DNA from: JACADW01 sp963747985
Lineage (GTDB): Bacteria > Acidobacteriota > UBA6911
Assembly (NCBI GenBank): GCA_963747985.1
Contig: CAVVHG010000001.1
Location: 620,001-684,000, forward strand
Length of the DNA stretch: 64,000 nt
Direction: 5' to 3'
This document shows, one piece after another, positions 27,331-36,476 of the stretch. A program made the position numbers and the translations under genes. The notes beneath the pieces are model-generated. The model had not been told where the DNA came from. It did no database searches and saw nothing but the letters and a program-made list of their open reading frames with translations. Position 1 is the first letter of the stretch; every line of letters begins with the position of its first letter.

Positions 27331-28104
27331 TCAGGCTTCCGAGTACAGGCGCCGGACCTCCGCAGCGCCGTAGATCCTCTCGAGCCTTCGAACCGTAAAA
27401 TGGCCCCGGGCCATTCCCTGGAAATAGTCGATAAACAGCGTGTTGACCAACGCACCTCCGGCGGCTCCGATTACGGGTACCGCCTGGGCCGCCACCTTCT
27501 CCGAGACGACCAGCCCGAACCGCGAAGAGAGAGTGACGATCAATCGCACCAGGGGAGGTGCTCCCTCCTCCGCCAGTCCTCTCTCCGCAATGTACTGCGC
27601 CGCTTCCGATACGGTTCGGGCCAGCGCTGCCCGGACTGCGAAATAGCCGGTTTCGGTCGCGTTATCCTTTGACGTCCTCCCTCCCAGGGCGAACACCTCC
27701 AGGCAGGCCAGCCTGCTGTCGATCGATCTGACGCTCTCTCCCATGCTTCTGGCGATATCGGCTATCGAGCGCAGCATCACCGTCGTGGTCACCGGCAACT
27801 CCACGATCAGCGCAGGCAGCCCGAAGGCTCCGGCCGCGGCTCCATCTGCCGCCGCGATCAGCTTGTGTACCCTGTTGGAAGCGGGCTTCCCCGGGTTGTC
27901 CTTCATCGTATTCACCGCGAAATCGAGCGCCTTGCGCATCGACTTCCGGGTTGCGCGCTGTACTGCCTCACTCCACCTGTCCGGCAGCAGGGCGAACCCC
28001 TTCTCCACCGGGAGCCCGAGGAGATTCGTGATGCGCGCCGCCAGGCCGGGATTCTCGAGAAGCTCTTTTGCGCGTTTCAGATCGGTGTAATCCGCGGTCT
28101 CCAT
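27331..28104 (-). CDS. EcsC family protein
   Basis: 257 residues. The EcsC pattern is visible in AADGAAAGAFGLPALIVELPVTTTVMLRSIADIARSMGE (residues 86-124) and RFGLVVSEKVAAQAVPVIGAAGGALVNTLFIDYF (about 200-235), two amphipathic or membrane-associated regions. EcsC was named from the Bacillus ABC transporter locus ecsABC, but no ABC genes are near. Start ATG 28104, intact. Function unknown. The 180 bases between it and the SYLF gene hold no feature I recognise. Confidence 0.85.
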   Translation of the reverse strand: METADYTDLKRAKELLENPGLAARITNLLGLPVEKGFALLPDRWSEAVQRATRKSMRKALDFAVNTMKDNPGKPASNRVHKLIAAADGAAAGAFGLPALIVELPVTTTVMLRSIADIARSMGESVRSIDSRLACLEVFALGGRTSKDNATETGYFAVRAALARTVSEAAQYIAERGLAEEGAPPLVRLIVTLSSRFGLVVSEKVAAQAVPVIGAAGGALVNTLFIDYFQGMARGHFTVRRLERIYGAAEVRRLYSEA

Positions 28105-28309
28105 GGGTACGGGTCTCTCGCCATATCATACCGTGACAAGAAGATAGGTGCGGCAGCTTTTCGGTCCGCCGGGGAAAAGAAGACCAGCCTGTGTGTGTCA
28201 GTCGCGGGGATTTGCATTTTGCGGGACAGGCCCCTATAGTCATCGAATCCGCTGCATCCATGTGGTCAGCAATTTCGATTGGATGCGCATCCTCAGGAGG
28301 GAATCGAGT

Positions 28310-29353
28310 ATGATGTTTTCACACCGCCGCGATTTTCTCAGACAGTCTGCGGCCATGCTTGCATTGGGAGCAGGATCGACCGTGCCTGCCGCGACCGGAA
28401 CCGAGCAGCAAGCCCCTCCGGGGGAGGATTTCGCATCCTACCAGCGTCGCCGTCGTGCCGACCTGTGGGCGCTCCTTGGCGCGCTGCCCTGGGATCACCG
28501 GCCCGCTGCCCCGCGTCTCGTCAAGACCGAGAAGCGCGACGGTTACACTCTCGAGCGGCTGGTACTGGATCCGAACGGTTTCGAACCCGTGCCGGCTTTG
28601 CTTCTGCTGCCGGACCGCAGGCCCGCCCGGGCGCCGGGCTTGCTATACATCCACTGGCACGGCGGGATGTATGACCTCGGAAAAGAGCAGTTGGTGATTG
28701 GGGACGAGGCGCAGCCTGCCTACGCACCCGTGTGTGCCGAAAAGGGGATCGTTACCCTCGCCATCGACAGCTGGTGCTTCGGCGAGAGGAAGCACGCAGC
28801 GGACGGTTACGCAGGCGAGCAGGATGCTTTCAAGCTGATGCTGTGGCGGGGGCGCGTGCTGTTCGGGATGATGATGTTTGACGAATTCAGGGCGCTCGAC
28901 TACCTGGCGAGCCGCCCTGAAGTCGACCCGGGACGGCTCGGCGCCACCGGCATGTCGATGGGATCAACCAAGGCCTGGTGGCTGGCGGCGCTCGATCCGC
29001 GGGTCCGGCTATGTATCGACGTCTGCTGTCTGACTGACTTCGACGAACTGATCCGGATCAACAATCTCAAGGGGCACGGCATCTACTACTACGTTCCCTC
29101 GTTGCTGAAGGAGTTCAGCACGGCGCAGATCAACGAGCTCATAGTCCCGCGCCCGCGCCTGAGCGTGAATGGGAGACAGGATGACCTGACTCCTCCGGCA
29201 GGCGTTGAGAAGGTCCGGGATTATCTGCTGCCTCTATACCGGAAATACGGTCGGGAGGAGGATTGCCGAATCGAGCTCTTTGACTGCGGGCACGTGGAAC
29301 TGCCGGAAATGAGGCAGCTCATACTCTCCTGGCTCGATCGCCACCTGGGATAG
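28310..29353 (+). CDS. Tat-exported alpha/beta hydrolase (acetyl-esterase/dienelactone-hydrolase-like)
   Basis: 347 residues. The N terminus has a twin-arginine signal (HRRDFLRQSAAMLALG). The hydrolase fold shows the oxyanion segment IHWHGGMYD, the nucleophile elbow GMSMGS (serine near residue 216), the acid in VNGRQDDLTPP and the histidine in CGHVELPE. Start ATG 28310 with AGGAGG nine bases upstream (a second ATG follows directly). It diverges from the EcsC gene. The substrate is probably a sugar ester or a peptide-like ester, by family only. Confidence 0.85.
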   Translation: MMFSHRRDFLRQSAAMLALGAGSTVPAATGTEQQAPPGEDFASYQRRRRADLWALLGALPWDHRPAAPRLVKTEKRDGYTLERLVLDPNGFEPVPALLLLPDRRPARAPGLLYIHWHGGMYDLGKEQLVIGDEAQPAYAPVCAEKGIVTLAIDSWCFGERKHAADGYAGEQDAFKLMLWRGRVLFGMMMFDEFRALDYLASRPEVDPGRLGATGMSMGSTKAWWLAALDPRVRLCIDVCCLTDFDELIRINNLKGHGIYYYVPSLLKEFSTAQINELIVPRPRLSVNGRQDDLTPPAGVEKVRDYLLPLYRKYGREEDCRIELFDCGHVELPEMRQLILSWLDRHLG

Positions 29354-29448
29354 GCCTTCGCCTTCACAGACAAGACTGTCACGCTCCCGGACATCTCTGT
29401 CCGGAGACACGGCCGGCTGAATCCCGCGATCCAGGCACCCCTGCAGGG

Positions 29449-29847
29449 CTAATACAATTCCTGGATCTTGCGCTTCGGTCGGTCACGCTCTCGTTCGCGC
29501 GGACCACGACCCCGGCCGCCGCCACCGCCACCGCCAAACTTGCCGCGATTGCGGTTGAAGCCTTGACCGCCGCCGCCACCGCCGAACTCGCGCCGCTTCT
29601 GGGGCCGGGCTTCATTGGCAGTCAGAGCACGGCCGTCCAGGACCTTGCCATTGAGTGCCTGGATAGCCGCTTCCAGATTCCCTTCGGGAGTCAGTTCGAC
29701 GAAGCCAAAGCCGCGCGACCTGCCGGTGTCCATATCGCGCATGATTTTTACGCTTGCGGTCGCTATGTTCAGCCCGGCAATGAGCTCGCTGAGGTCTGCG
29801 TCCGACACGTTATAGGATAAGTTGCCTACGAAGATTTTCCCTGGCAT
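29449..29847 (-). CDS. RNA-binding protein with one RRM and a Gly-rich tail
   Basis: 132 residues. RNP2 is IFVGNL (residues 5-10) and RNP1 is RGFGFVEL (45-52). The tail is rich in Gly, Arg and Lys, as in cold-induced cyanobacterial Rbp proteins. It lies 92 bases downstream of a cold-shock protein gene on the same strand, which fits a shared role in RNA structure at low temperature. Start ATG 29847. Confidence 0.93.
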   Translation of the reverse strand: MPGKIFVGNLSYNVSDADLSELIAGLNIATASVKIMRDMDTGRSRGFGFVELTPEGNLEAAIQALNGKVLDGRALTANEARPQKRREFGGGGGGQGFNRNRGKFGGGGGGGRGRGPRERERDRPKRKIQELY

Positions 29848-29902
29848 CAGATATTGTCCCGTTCTTGGTGGAGGGGTGAGGGGTGCTGACTGGAACCAAC
29901 GA

Positions 29903-29923
29903 GGTTCCGGGCACGCCGGAACC
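29903..29923 (-). terminator. Possible terminator between csp and the RRM gene
   Basis: Perfect 8-bp stem (GGTTCCGG/CCGGAACC) with a 5-base loop, 17 bases after the cold-shock stop codon. No T-run follows, so it may be a partial terminator or an RNA processing/stability structure. Confidence 0.4.
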
Positions 29924-29939
29924 TCCGGCAGGCAGTGGG

Positions 29940-30143
29940 CTATAGCTTAACCACGTTCTGAGCCTGAAGGCCCTTGGGACCCTTGACGACGTCGAACTCG
30001 ATCTTGTCGCCCTCGTTGAGCGACTTGAAGCCTTCCGCCTGGATTGCGGAATGATGTACGAAGACGTCACCCCCGGAAGCACGGCTGATAAAACCGTAAC
30101 CCTTTTCGTTGCTAAACCATTTCACTGTACCTTGTTCTCTCAT
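29940..30143 (-). CDS. Cold shock protein (CspA family)
   Basis: 67 residues, one OB fold. RNP1 is KGYGFI (14-19) and RNP2 is VFVHH (27-31). Acts as an RNA chaperone or single-strand nucleic acid binder. Start ATG 30143, intact. The gene has a long gene-free leader region upstream (to about 30300), as is usual for csp genes with structured 5' UTRs. Confidence 0.96.
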   Translation of the reverse strand: MREQGTVKWFSNEKGYGFISRASGGDVFVHHSAIQAEGFKSLNEGDKIEFDVVKGPKGLQAQNVVKL

Positions 30144-30652
30144 TGACGTTCCCTGAAATCGTTCCCCCTGTCGGGGAATGATTGTTGTTCGATGTGCTTG
30201 TATCCCCGTTTCTGTAACTATCCGCCGGTATCTGGGGGCCTAAACAGAAAGGCCGCAAACCCAATCCAGGAGTTTGCAGCCCAGCTAAACCAACGCAATA
30301 CTTACAAAAACCTGATCAAGTCGCGGGTATGGTACAGGACTTTCCCCGTTAGACACAAGATAATTCCAATTTGAGCCTGCGGCCTCTGGCGGCGAGATCC
30401 CGAAAGGCTCTATCGTGCAGGCAAGCCGCGGGCAACGTGAGACCTGGCTCCAGGTTGACACCGATTCCGATCCCGAGGATATGTGCTGCCCCGCATGGAC
30501 CCGGCTAAGGTCCTCCTCTCAATAACTCAGGCCGACGCCACGGTCGTCTGCCCATGTGGGGCTGGTTTTCGGTCCGACCCGTCGGCTTGAAAAGCCGCCG
30601 CACACGTTTGCTCGTTTGCCGCTCTTTTCGGCTATAATCGGGGGCACAAGCT
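30144..30652. other. Intergenic region between csp and gpsA
   Basis: No gene seen. It probably holds the csp leader, with a long-stem hairpin at about 30252-30283 (GCAAAC and GTTTGC arms). Further right is a dispersed repeat (30552-30610). A TATAAT element at 30633-30638 is a good -10 candidate for gpsA. Confidence 0.5.
30552..30610. repeat. Dispersed double-hairpin repeat, copy 1 (CATGTG...CACACG termini)
   Basis: Diverged inverse copy of the element at 45812-45871. Both have a GGCGGCTTTTCAAGCCG-type hairpin and a GGGGC..GGTTTT-type hairpin inside CATGTG/CACATG-like ends. Here the arms carry several mismatches. Confidence 0.6.
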
Positions 30653-31652
30653 ATGAAGCGTGTCTCTATCATCGGCGCTGGAACCTGGGGAACGGCGCTC
30701 GCGATTACGCTGGCCCGCAAGGGTCACGAAGTAGCGCTCTGGGCTTACGAGCCGGAGGTAGTCGAGAGCATCCGTTTGCGGCACGAAAACGAGATCTATT
30801 TGCCGGGGATAAAGATCCCTCTCGGTGTCTCGGCCTCGGCAAGCCCTGCCGAAGCTGTCGGGGCGGCTGAGATTGTGCTCTTCGTGACCCCTTCGCATGT
30901 CCTGCGCACCCTGCTGGCCGGTTTCCTTCCTCATCTGAAACCGGAGATGTTGTTTGTCAGCGCCACGAAGGGGATCGACACCGAACAGCTCATGCGCATG
31001 AGCGAGGTGATCCTCACGACGGTGCGACCGCGTTTCGAGCCGGGCCTCTGCGTGCTGTCAGGGCCGAGCTTCGCCAAGGAAGTGGCGCTCGGGGGACCCG
31101 ACGGCCGTGGTAGTCGCCTCGGCGGATCGCGAACTGGCAGCAGTCGTCCAGAGGGAATTCTCCTCGGCGACTTTCCGGCTGTACACCTCGACTGACGTGG
31201 TTGGAGTGGAGATTGGGGGCGCCGTCAAGAACGTCATTGCCATCGCTGCCGGCGTCGTTGCAGGGCTCGGCCTCGGGCACAATCCCACAGCGGCGCTGAT
31301 GACGCGCGGGCTGGCCGAGATGACACGCCTTGCCTGCGCGTGTGGTGCCCGGCGCGAGACCCTCTCCGGGCTCGCTGGCCTGGGCGACCTCGCGTTGACC
31401 TGCACCGGCGATCTCAGCCGCAACCGGCGGGTGGGGATGGAGCTCGGAAAAGGCCGCAAGCTCGCGGAGATCGTCAACTCGATGCGCATGGTGGCCGAAG
31501 GCGTCAAGACCACCCGGGCTACGCTTGCGCTCGCGCAGAGTCACGGCGTCGAAGTGCCGATCACTCTGCAGATCCACCGCCTTCTTGAAGGGGAGATCTC
31601 GCCGCGCGAAGCCATCCGCGAGTTGATGGAGAGATCCCTGAGAGAGGAGTGA
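30653..31652 (+). CDS. gpsA: NAD(P)H-dependent glycerol-3-phosphate dehydrogenase, one frameshift
   Basis: Makes sn-glycerol-3-phosphate from dihydroxyacetone phosphate for phospholipid synthesis. The nucleotide-binding loop is GAGTWGTA (residues 8-15); then VTPSHVLR, SATKGID, and LSGPSFAKEV. The frame then shifts by one base near 31097. The second part has GGAVKNVIAIAAGV (catalytic Lys), GLAGLGDLALTCTGDLSRNRRVG and the C-terminal GVEVPITLQIHRLLEGE. Stop at 31652. Apart from the frameshift it is full length. Confidence 0.93.
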
Positions 31653-31683
31653 GCCCGCCCTCGTCAGCGCGTCACGCAGGCGA

Positions 31684-32718
31684 TTAATCGGATACAGGCT
31701 CTGCCAGACCTGCCGGCACTTCCGCCACCCCGACACCTGTCCTTCTCCTCTGCCGCATCCGTTTGAGCAATTGCCCTATCCGGTAGGAGAGGCTGTAAAT
31801 CATGCCTACCCGTATCCCGGGCAGGACGCGGTGGCGATCAACGGCCCCGAGCGCCGCCGAGGCCATGCACCCGCATTGCGAGCAGTCGGGATTGCCTCCA
31901 AATTGGCACGGACTCACGGTGTGTTCGAGGTCCGCGGCCACCGTCCGGGTAGTTCTGGCGAACATGCAATCATCGGGGGCCTGAGGCGGCACGCGGTATA
32001 CGGCAAGAAGTTCTTCAGGCATTTCGAGCTTGGGAAATTCCTCGCGCAACCTGCGAAGCGTGCCGATGACCGACTCGCGGGATGCCGGCGGCAGCATTTC
32101 TCTGCTCGTTGCGCCTACCTGGGGTGTGAAGAGGCTCATCCAGATCTTGCGGACCCCGTTGTTCCCGCTCCAGAGCTGGACGAATTCACGCAGGTAGCCT
32201 TCCCGCTCGGTCATCTGTCGTGTGACAGTGCAGTGCACGGTTATCCGGTGGCCCTCTATGTTCTTGAGGATACGCTCGTACGTCGCGGGTGCGCGCCTCG
32301 AATCGTGTTCGGGTTGAAGGCCATCGATCGAAACCACGATATTGAGTTTCCGAACCTCACGCCATTCCATCGGTATCGGCCGGACGGCGCTGGTCACTAT
32401 CTGAGTGTGAACACCTCTGGTCTCGAGCATTGGAAGCAGGGCGGACAGTTCACGAAACCGAACGAGCGGCTCACCTCCCACAAGCGAGAGATGGATCGGG
32501 CGATGCTCGTCTACAAGTCTCAGTACTCCGTCAACAAGGTCCTGTCCCCTGTAATCCTGGACCTGTCTGGGTTGCAGCAGGCCTCCCAGGTGATCGTCGC
32601 CAAAGGCGTAGCAGCCGGGGCACTTGAGAGGGCATTCGCGAGTAATCTCGATGGAAAGGGAGGGCATTCGCCCGGCCAGGATAAGCCTCCAGGCGTGCAG
32701 TATGTCTCGGGTTCGCAG
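31684..32718 (-). CDS. Radical SAM protein (SPASM-like C terminus), possible CTG start
   Basis: Core motif CPLKCPGC in SIEITRECPLKCPGCYAFG, followed by LVGGEPLVRF and IVVSIDGL as in peptide- or protein-modifying radical SAM enzymes. The C-terminal region has a Cys cluster (SPCQFGGNPDCSQCGC) that may hold a second cluster. The first ATG is at 32667, but the family's usual N-terminal helix (DILHAWRLILAGR) lies upstream in frame with no ATG, GTG or TTG before an in-frame TAA. A CTG at 32718 lies 6 bases after AAGGAG, so I take it as the likely start. No candidate precursor peptide was found next to it. Substrate unknown. Confidence 0.75.
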   Translation of the reverse strand: MRTRDILHAWRLILAGRMPSLSIEITRECPLKCPGCYAFGDDHLGGLLQPRQVQDYRGQDLVDGVLRLVDEHRPIHLSLVGGEPLVRFRELSALLPMLETRGVHTQIVTSAVRPIPMEWREVRKLNIVVSIDGLQPEHDSRRAPATYERILKNIEGHRITVHCTVTRQMTEREGYLREFVQLWSGNNGVRKIWMSLFTPQVGATSREMLPPASRESVIGTLRRLREEFPKLEMPEELLAVYRVPPQAPDDCMFARTTRTVAADLEHTVSPCQFGGNPDCSQCGCMASAALGAVDRHRVLPGIRVGMIYSLSYRIGQLLKRMRQRRRTGVGVAEVPAGLAEPVSD

Positions 32719-33003
32719 TGAGGGCTCCTTTCCCAGCGGTTATCGCAGGAGGATCCATAGCCGCATTACGTTCCGCTTGAGTTTGAACCATACCATGCGC
32801 AGCCTGCTTTGTCCGGAAATTGTTGCCGGCCCCAGAGGCCCTGTCATTGCACGTGGATGGATCTCCCCAACGCCGGGCCGGCCAAAGCCACGCCCTATAG
32901 GCGTGGTCGATTACAGAGGCAGAAGGGACTCAGCAGCGGATTCCAAAGCTGATATACTTGCAGCTCCTGGGGATCTTCATCCACATTCTCCTTGAAGAAG
33001 TCG

Positions 33004-34641
33004 ATGCGCAGATCAGCCATGGAGTCGTTTCGCCCACGCTCGCTTGCCATCAGGCTTTACGTCATCATCATCCCGGTTACGGTATTCGCAATCGGTTTTT
33101 ACGCATACCTGAACGGACGTGTGACCAGCAGGATGCTGGATGCGCAGGTGGTGGGCGACACTCGCGATGTGGCCCTGAATCTCGCATCCAGTCTGGCGGC
33201 GGGCGACTTGGATGTCAGTCCCGGAAATCTGCGCACCCTGCTGGGTTCGGTGCAGGAAGCGAACTCCTTCATTACACGCATCGAGATCTACAGTTTGTCC
33301 GGGTCCGTGCTGACGCGGTCGGCGACCACGTCGATGTCCGCTCAAGCGCCGGTGCAGGTGGATGAGTTCCTGGCCGCGCAGAATTCCAGGATCCTGGTCG
33401 CTCCGCAGGACGAGGGCAGAGAACGTCGCGTGAAAGTCGTCGTTCCCTTCACAGGCAAGGCCGGGGTAGCAGGTTGTGTCAGCGTGGTCAGCTCGTTGCG
33501 CCCTTCCGGGCTCGTGATAGAAGTCCAGAGACGCCTCGCCCTGTTCCTGATACCGGTCTCGGCGCTGGTTCTTCTCCTGTTGCTGCACTATCTCTTCACC
33601 CGCGTCATTACGGGGAGGATCGATCGAATAAGCCTTGCGATGGCCGAGACCAGGAGCGGCAACCTTGAAGTCCGCGCGCCCGTAGAACGTGATGACGAGC
33701 TCGGTTCCATCGCCCGATGTTTCAACGAGGCGATGGACGAGATTGAAAAGGCTTCGCAGGAGAGAGACCGGCTCCTGGAGGAGCAGAGGAATTTCAACAC
33801 TCAGCTCCGCGACAGGGTAGACGAGGCCACGCAGGAGTTGTCGGCCTCGAATTCAAGGTTGCGCCAGGTGAACCAGGATCTTTTCGATACGCAGAGACTG
33901 CTGACTCAGTACGAGCGCATGGCCATGGCGGGCCAGATGGCGGCGACGGTGGCTCACGAGATCGGCTCGCCGTTGAGCGCCATTTCGACGCAACTTGAAC
34001 TGATGGCGGAGGACCGCACCATCGACCAGGTTTCCCGGAGCAGGATCCAGCTTGTGCAGGATCAGATCGGACGCATCACGGGGTTCGTCGAAGACATGCT
34101 TGCGGAGACACGCGCTTCGGCTCAGGCAAGATCACCGTTGCAGCTGAACCAGGTGTTGAAACAGATCCTGCTTTTCCTTGAACAACACCTTGCCGGTCAC
34201 AAGGTGCACGTCGAAGCAGATCTCGCCGCTGACCTGCCGGAGATCGAGGCGAACGCGCACCAGCTGCAGCAGGTCTTCCTGAACCTGCTGAACAACGCAT
34301 GCGACGCGATGCCCGGCGGCGGCACGGTGCGCCTCACGACGCGTGCAGAACGCAGCCCGGGCGACCGGCAGTCCGTGGTCGTTTCAGTCGCGGACACCGG
34401 TGTCGGCATCCCGGAAGACAGGCAAGCGCACATTTTCGAACCGTTCTTCACAACCAAGGATCTCAGGCGTGGAACCGGTCTGGGATTGAGCATCACGGCC
34501 CGGATCGTCCGGGAGCATGAGGGATCGATCGAACTGAAAAGCGCGCCCGGCGCCGGGACGACCTTCACCGTTCGTTTCCCGGCGGTTTCCCGACAACCCA
34601 TCGAAACCGGACAGAACGAGGCAGAGAGGCAGTCGCTGTGA
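33004..34641 (+). CDS. Sensor histidine kinase, NtrB/AtoS-type
   Basis: Membrane sensor: N-terminal helix (LYVIIIPVTVFAIGFYAYL), extracytoplasmic sensor of about 140 residues, second helix near LFLIPVSALVLLLLLHYLF, HAMP, coiled coil, HisKA with the phospho-histidine in VAHEIGSPLSA, and a HATPase domain (NLLNNACDAM, DTGVGIP, GTGLGLSI). The C terminus overlaps the next gene by GTGA, so the kinase is translated together with its NtrC-type partner. Start uncertain: ATG 33004 or 33019. Signal unknown; the downstream HtrA protease suggests envelope stress. Confidence 0.92.
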   Translation: MRRSAMESFRPRSLAIRLYVIIIPVTVFAIGFYAYLNGRVTSRMLDAQVVGDTRDVALNLASSLAAGDLDVSPGNLRTLLGSVQEANSFITRIEIYSLSGSVLTRSATTSMSAQAPVQVDEFLAAQNSRILVAPQDEGRERRVKVVVPFTGKAGVAGCVSVVSSLRPSGLVIEVQRRLALFLIPVSALVLLLLLHYLFTRVITGRIDRISLAMAETRSGNLEVRAPVERDDELGSIARCFNEAMDEIEKASQERDRLLEEQRNFNTQLRDRVDEATQELSASNSRLRQVNQDLFDTQRLLTQYERMAMAGQMAATVAHEIGSPLSAISTQLELMAEDRTIDQVSRSRIQLVQDQIGRITGFVEDMLAETRASAQARSPLQLNQVLKQILLFLEQHLAGHKVHVEADLAADLPEIEANAHQLQQVFLNLLNNACDAMPGGGTVRLTTRAERSPGDRQSVVVSVADTGVGIPEDRQAHIFEPFFTTKDLRRGTGLGLSITARIVREHEGSIELKSAPGAGTTFTVRFPAVSRQPIETGQNEAERQSL

Positions 34642-35984
34642 GCGTGACCGGCAGGATCCTCGTAGTCGACGATGACCCCGCGTCGCTGGCTTCCCTGGGC
34701 GAGGCGATGACACGGGAGGGGCACGAAGTGACGCTCGCGGCGAGCGGCGAAGAGGCGATCGAAGCAGGGAAGAACCGCGAATTTGACGTCGTCCTGACCG
34801 ATGTGCGGATGAAGGGCATCGACGGGCTTCAAGTGCTCCGCCGTTTCAAGTCCATGCGTCCCGAGACGGTCCTGATCGTGATGACGGGCTTTGCGTCGAT
34901 GGATACCGTGGTCGACGCGCTTGCCGCCGGTGCCTACGACTACATTTCCAAACCCTTTCGCCTTGACCAGATCCGACTCAAGGTGCGCCAGTCGCTCGAA
35001 CATTCGTCTTTGCTGCGCGAGAACAGAAACCTGCGTCAGCGGACCCAGGACCTGGAACTTCAGGGAGAGATCATCGGCTCCAGCCCGGCGATGGTCGAGG
35101 TGTTCAAGACCCTTGCCAAGGTTGCATCCTCCGACGCCACCGTGCTGGTGCAAGGGGAGAGCGGTACCGGCAAGGAGCTGGCAGCGCGGTCCATCCACCG
35201 CCTGGGTGACAGGAAGGCCCACCCCTTTATCGCCGTCAACTGTTCATCGGTCGTCGAGAGCCTGCTGGAAAGCGAGCTCTTCGGCTACGTGAAGGGCGCG
35301 TTTACGGGGGCGGTGGGGTCGAAGCGCGGCATCTTTGAAACGGCGAATCGAGGCACGGTCTTTCTCGATGAAATCGGAGACACGAGCCCTGCCATGCAGT
35401 CGAAATTGCTGCGGTTCCTCGAGTCGGGGGAAATCCTGCCCGTAGGCAGCGCGGCCGCCACCCATGTCGATGTGCGGGTCATCTCCGCCACTCACCGCGA
35501 TCTCACCGAACTCGCCCGGCAAGGGAAATTTCGCGAGGACCTTTATTACCGGCTCAAAGTCGTGACCATTCAGCTGCCACCGCTGCGGGAGAGGATCTCG
35601 GACCTTCCGCTCCTGTTCGATTTCTTCCTCAGGAGGTATTCCTCGCGCCGGGGGAAGACCCTGGCGGTCCAGTCTGATGTGGTGCCCCTGCTGCAGGGAT
35701 ATTCCTGGCCGGGCAATATCCGGCAGCTGGAAAACGTCGTCGAGCGCGCCGTGGCGCTCAACACGTCGGGTGTCTTTTCTTCAGAGGATCTCCCGGATGA
35801 AATCCGGTCGGCGCCGAGGTCATCCCCGAGACTGCACGACGGCTCCTGGCCCACGCTCGCACAGGTGGAGGAGCGCTACATCCAGGAGGTTCTGGATGCC
35901 TGCCAGGGCAACGTCTCCCGCGCAGCCGACATCCTGGGTATCGACAGAAGGACCCTGTATAGAAGGCTCGAGAAGCCGCAGTAA
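34638..35984 (+). CDS. Sigma-54-dependent response regulator (NtrC family)
   Basis: 448 residues: receiver with phospho-acceptor Asp55 and Lys105, AAA+ domain with Walker A GESGTGKE (173-180), the sigma-54 contact loop GAFTGA (220-225) and Walker B GTVFLDEIGD, then a Fis-type HTH (NVSRAADILGIDRRTLYRRLE). GAFTGA is intact, so it should activate sigma-54 promoters. GTG start overlaps the kinase stop. A good sigma-54 promoter lies 400 bases downstream, in front of degP, which makes that gene the best target. Confidence 0.95.
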   Translation: MSVTGRILVVDDDPASLASLGEAMTREGHEVTLAASGEEAIEAGKNREFDVVLTDVRMKGIDGLQVLRRFKSMRPETVLIVMTGFASMDTVVDALAAGAYDYISKPFRLDQIRLKVRQSLEHSSLLRENRNLRQRTQDLELQGEIIGSSPAMVEVFKTLAKVASSDATVLVQGESGTGKELAARSIHRLGDRKAHPFIAVNCSSVVESLLESELFGYVKGAFTGAVGSKRGIFETANRGTVFLDEIGDTSPAMQSKLLRFLESGEILPVGSAAATHVDVRVISATHRDLTELARQGKFREDLYYRLKVVTIQLPPLRERISDLPLLFDFFLRRYSSRRGKTLAVQSDVVPLLQGYSWPGNIRQLENVVERAVALNTSGVFSSEDLPDEIRSAPRSSPRLHDGSWPTLAQVEERYIQEVLDACQGNVSRAADILGIDRRTLYRRLEKPQ

Positions 35985-36476
35985 TTGACCACGACCGCAG
36001 GACGCCACAATCGCCTCACCAACACTGGAACCGAATCGAGGCCGTCCGCGGGATCGGAATCGGAATCGCGGTCGCTGCCGGCATCGGCAGGGATCAACCT
36101 TGATTGTGAGGTTCATCGCCCAATCGCGACTGCGGGCGGCGATACCGATTACTACCCCGGTGCCGATGCCGATATCGATCGGCGAGTGCAGGAACGTCAA
36201 CCCCGCCAGAACGCCACACATGGCCTAACCATTGCTACTGCAATAGATAGGCGCCCACCTGAGACTCATCCAGCAAAAATGCGACAACCAGCCTGGGTGG
36301 GCCACCGGATGGCGATACGGCCAGGCTCAACTGTAAGTCAAAATTAGTCAACAGGATAGCGCCGAAGCCTGATCGGGAGACTGCATTGGCACAGTTCCTG
36401 CACAATCCGGGATCGAGGCGCGCATGCACCGGGCAAGCAGGATGCAGAGCGCCATGGAATCGAGGAGGTAACTGGT
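35985..36476. other. Intergenic region between the NtrC-type regulator and degP
   Basis: No credible gene. It carries a sigma-54 promoter at 36386-36402. The stretch 36030-36200, with repeated GAATCGGAATCG and CCGATGCCGATATCGA motifs, could contain activator sites, but I cannot define one. Confidence 0.5.
36386..36402 (+). promoter_or_regulatory. Predicted sigma-54 promoter, TTGGCACAGTTCCTGCA
   Basis: Has the invariant GG (36388-36389) and GC (36400-36401) ten bases apart, and differs at two positions from TGGCACG-N4-TTGC. Transcription would start near 36413, about 64 bases before the degP ATG. The gene just upstream encodes a sigma-54 activator. Confidence 0.75.

Noticed and set aside
35985..36347. 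120-codon open frame between the NtrC-type gene and degP
   Set aside because: Low-complexity composition, no ribosome site, and it runs into the region before a predicted sigma-54 promoter.
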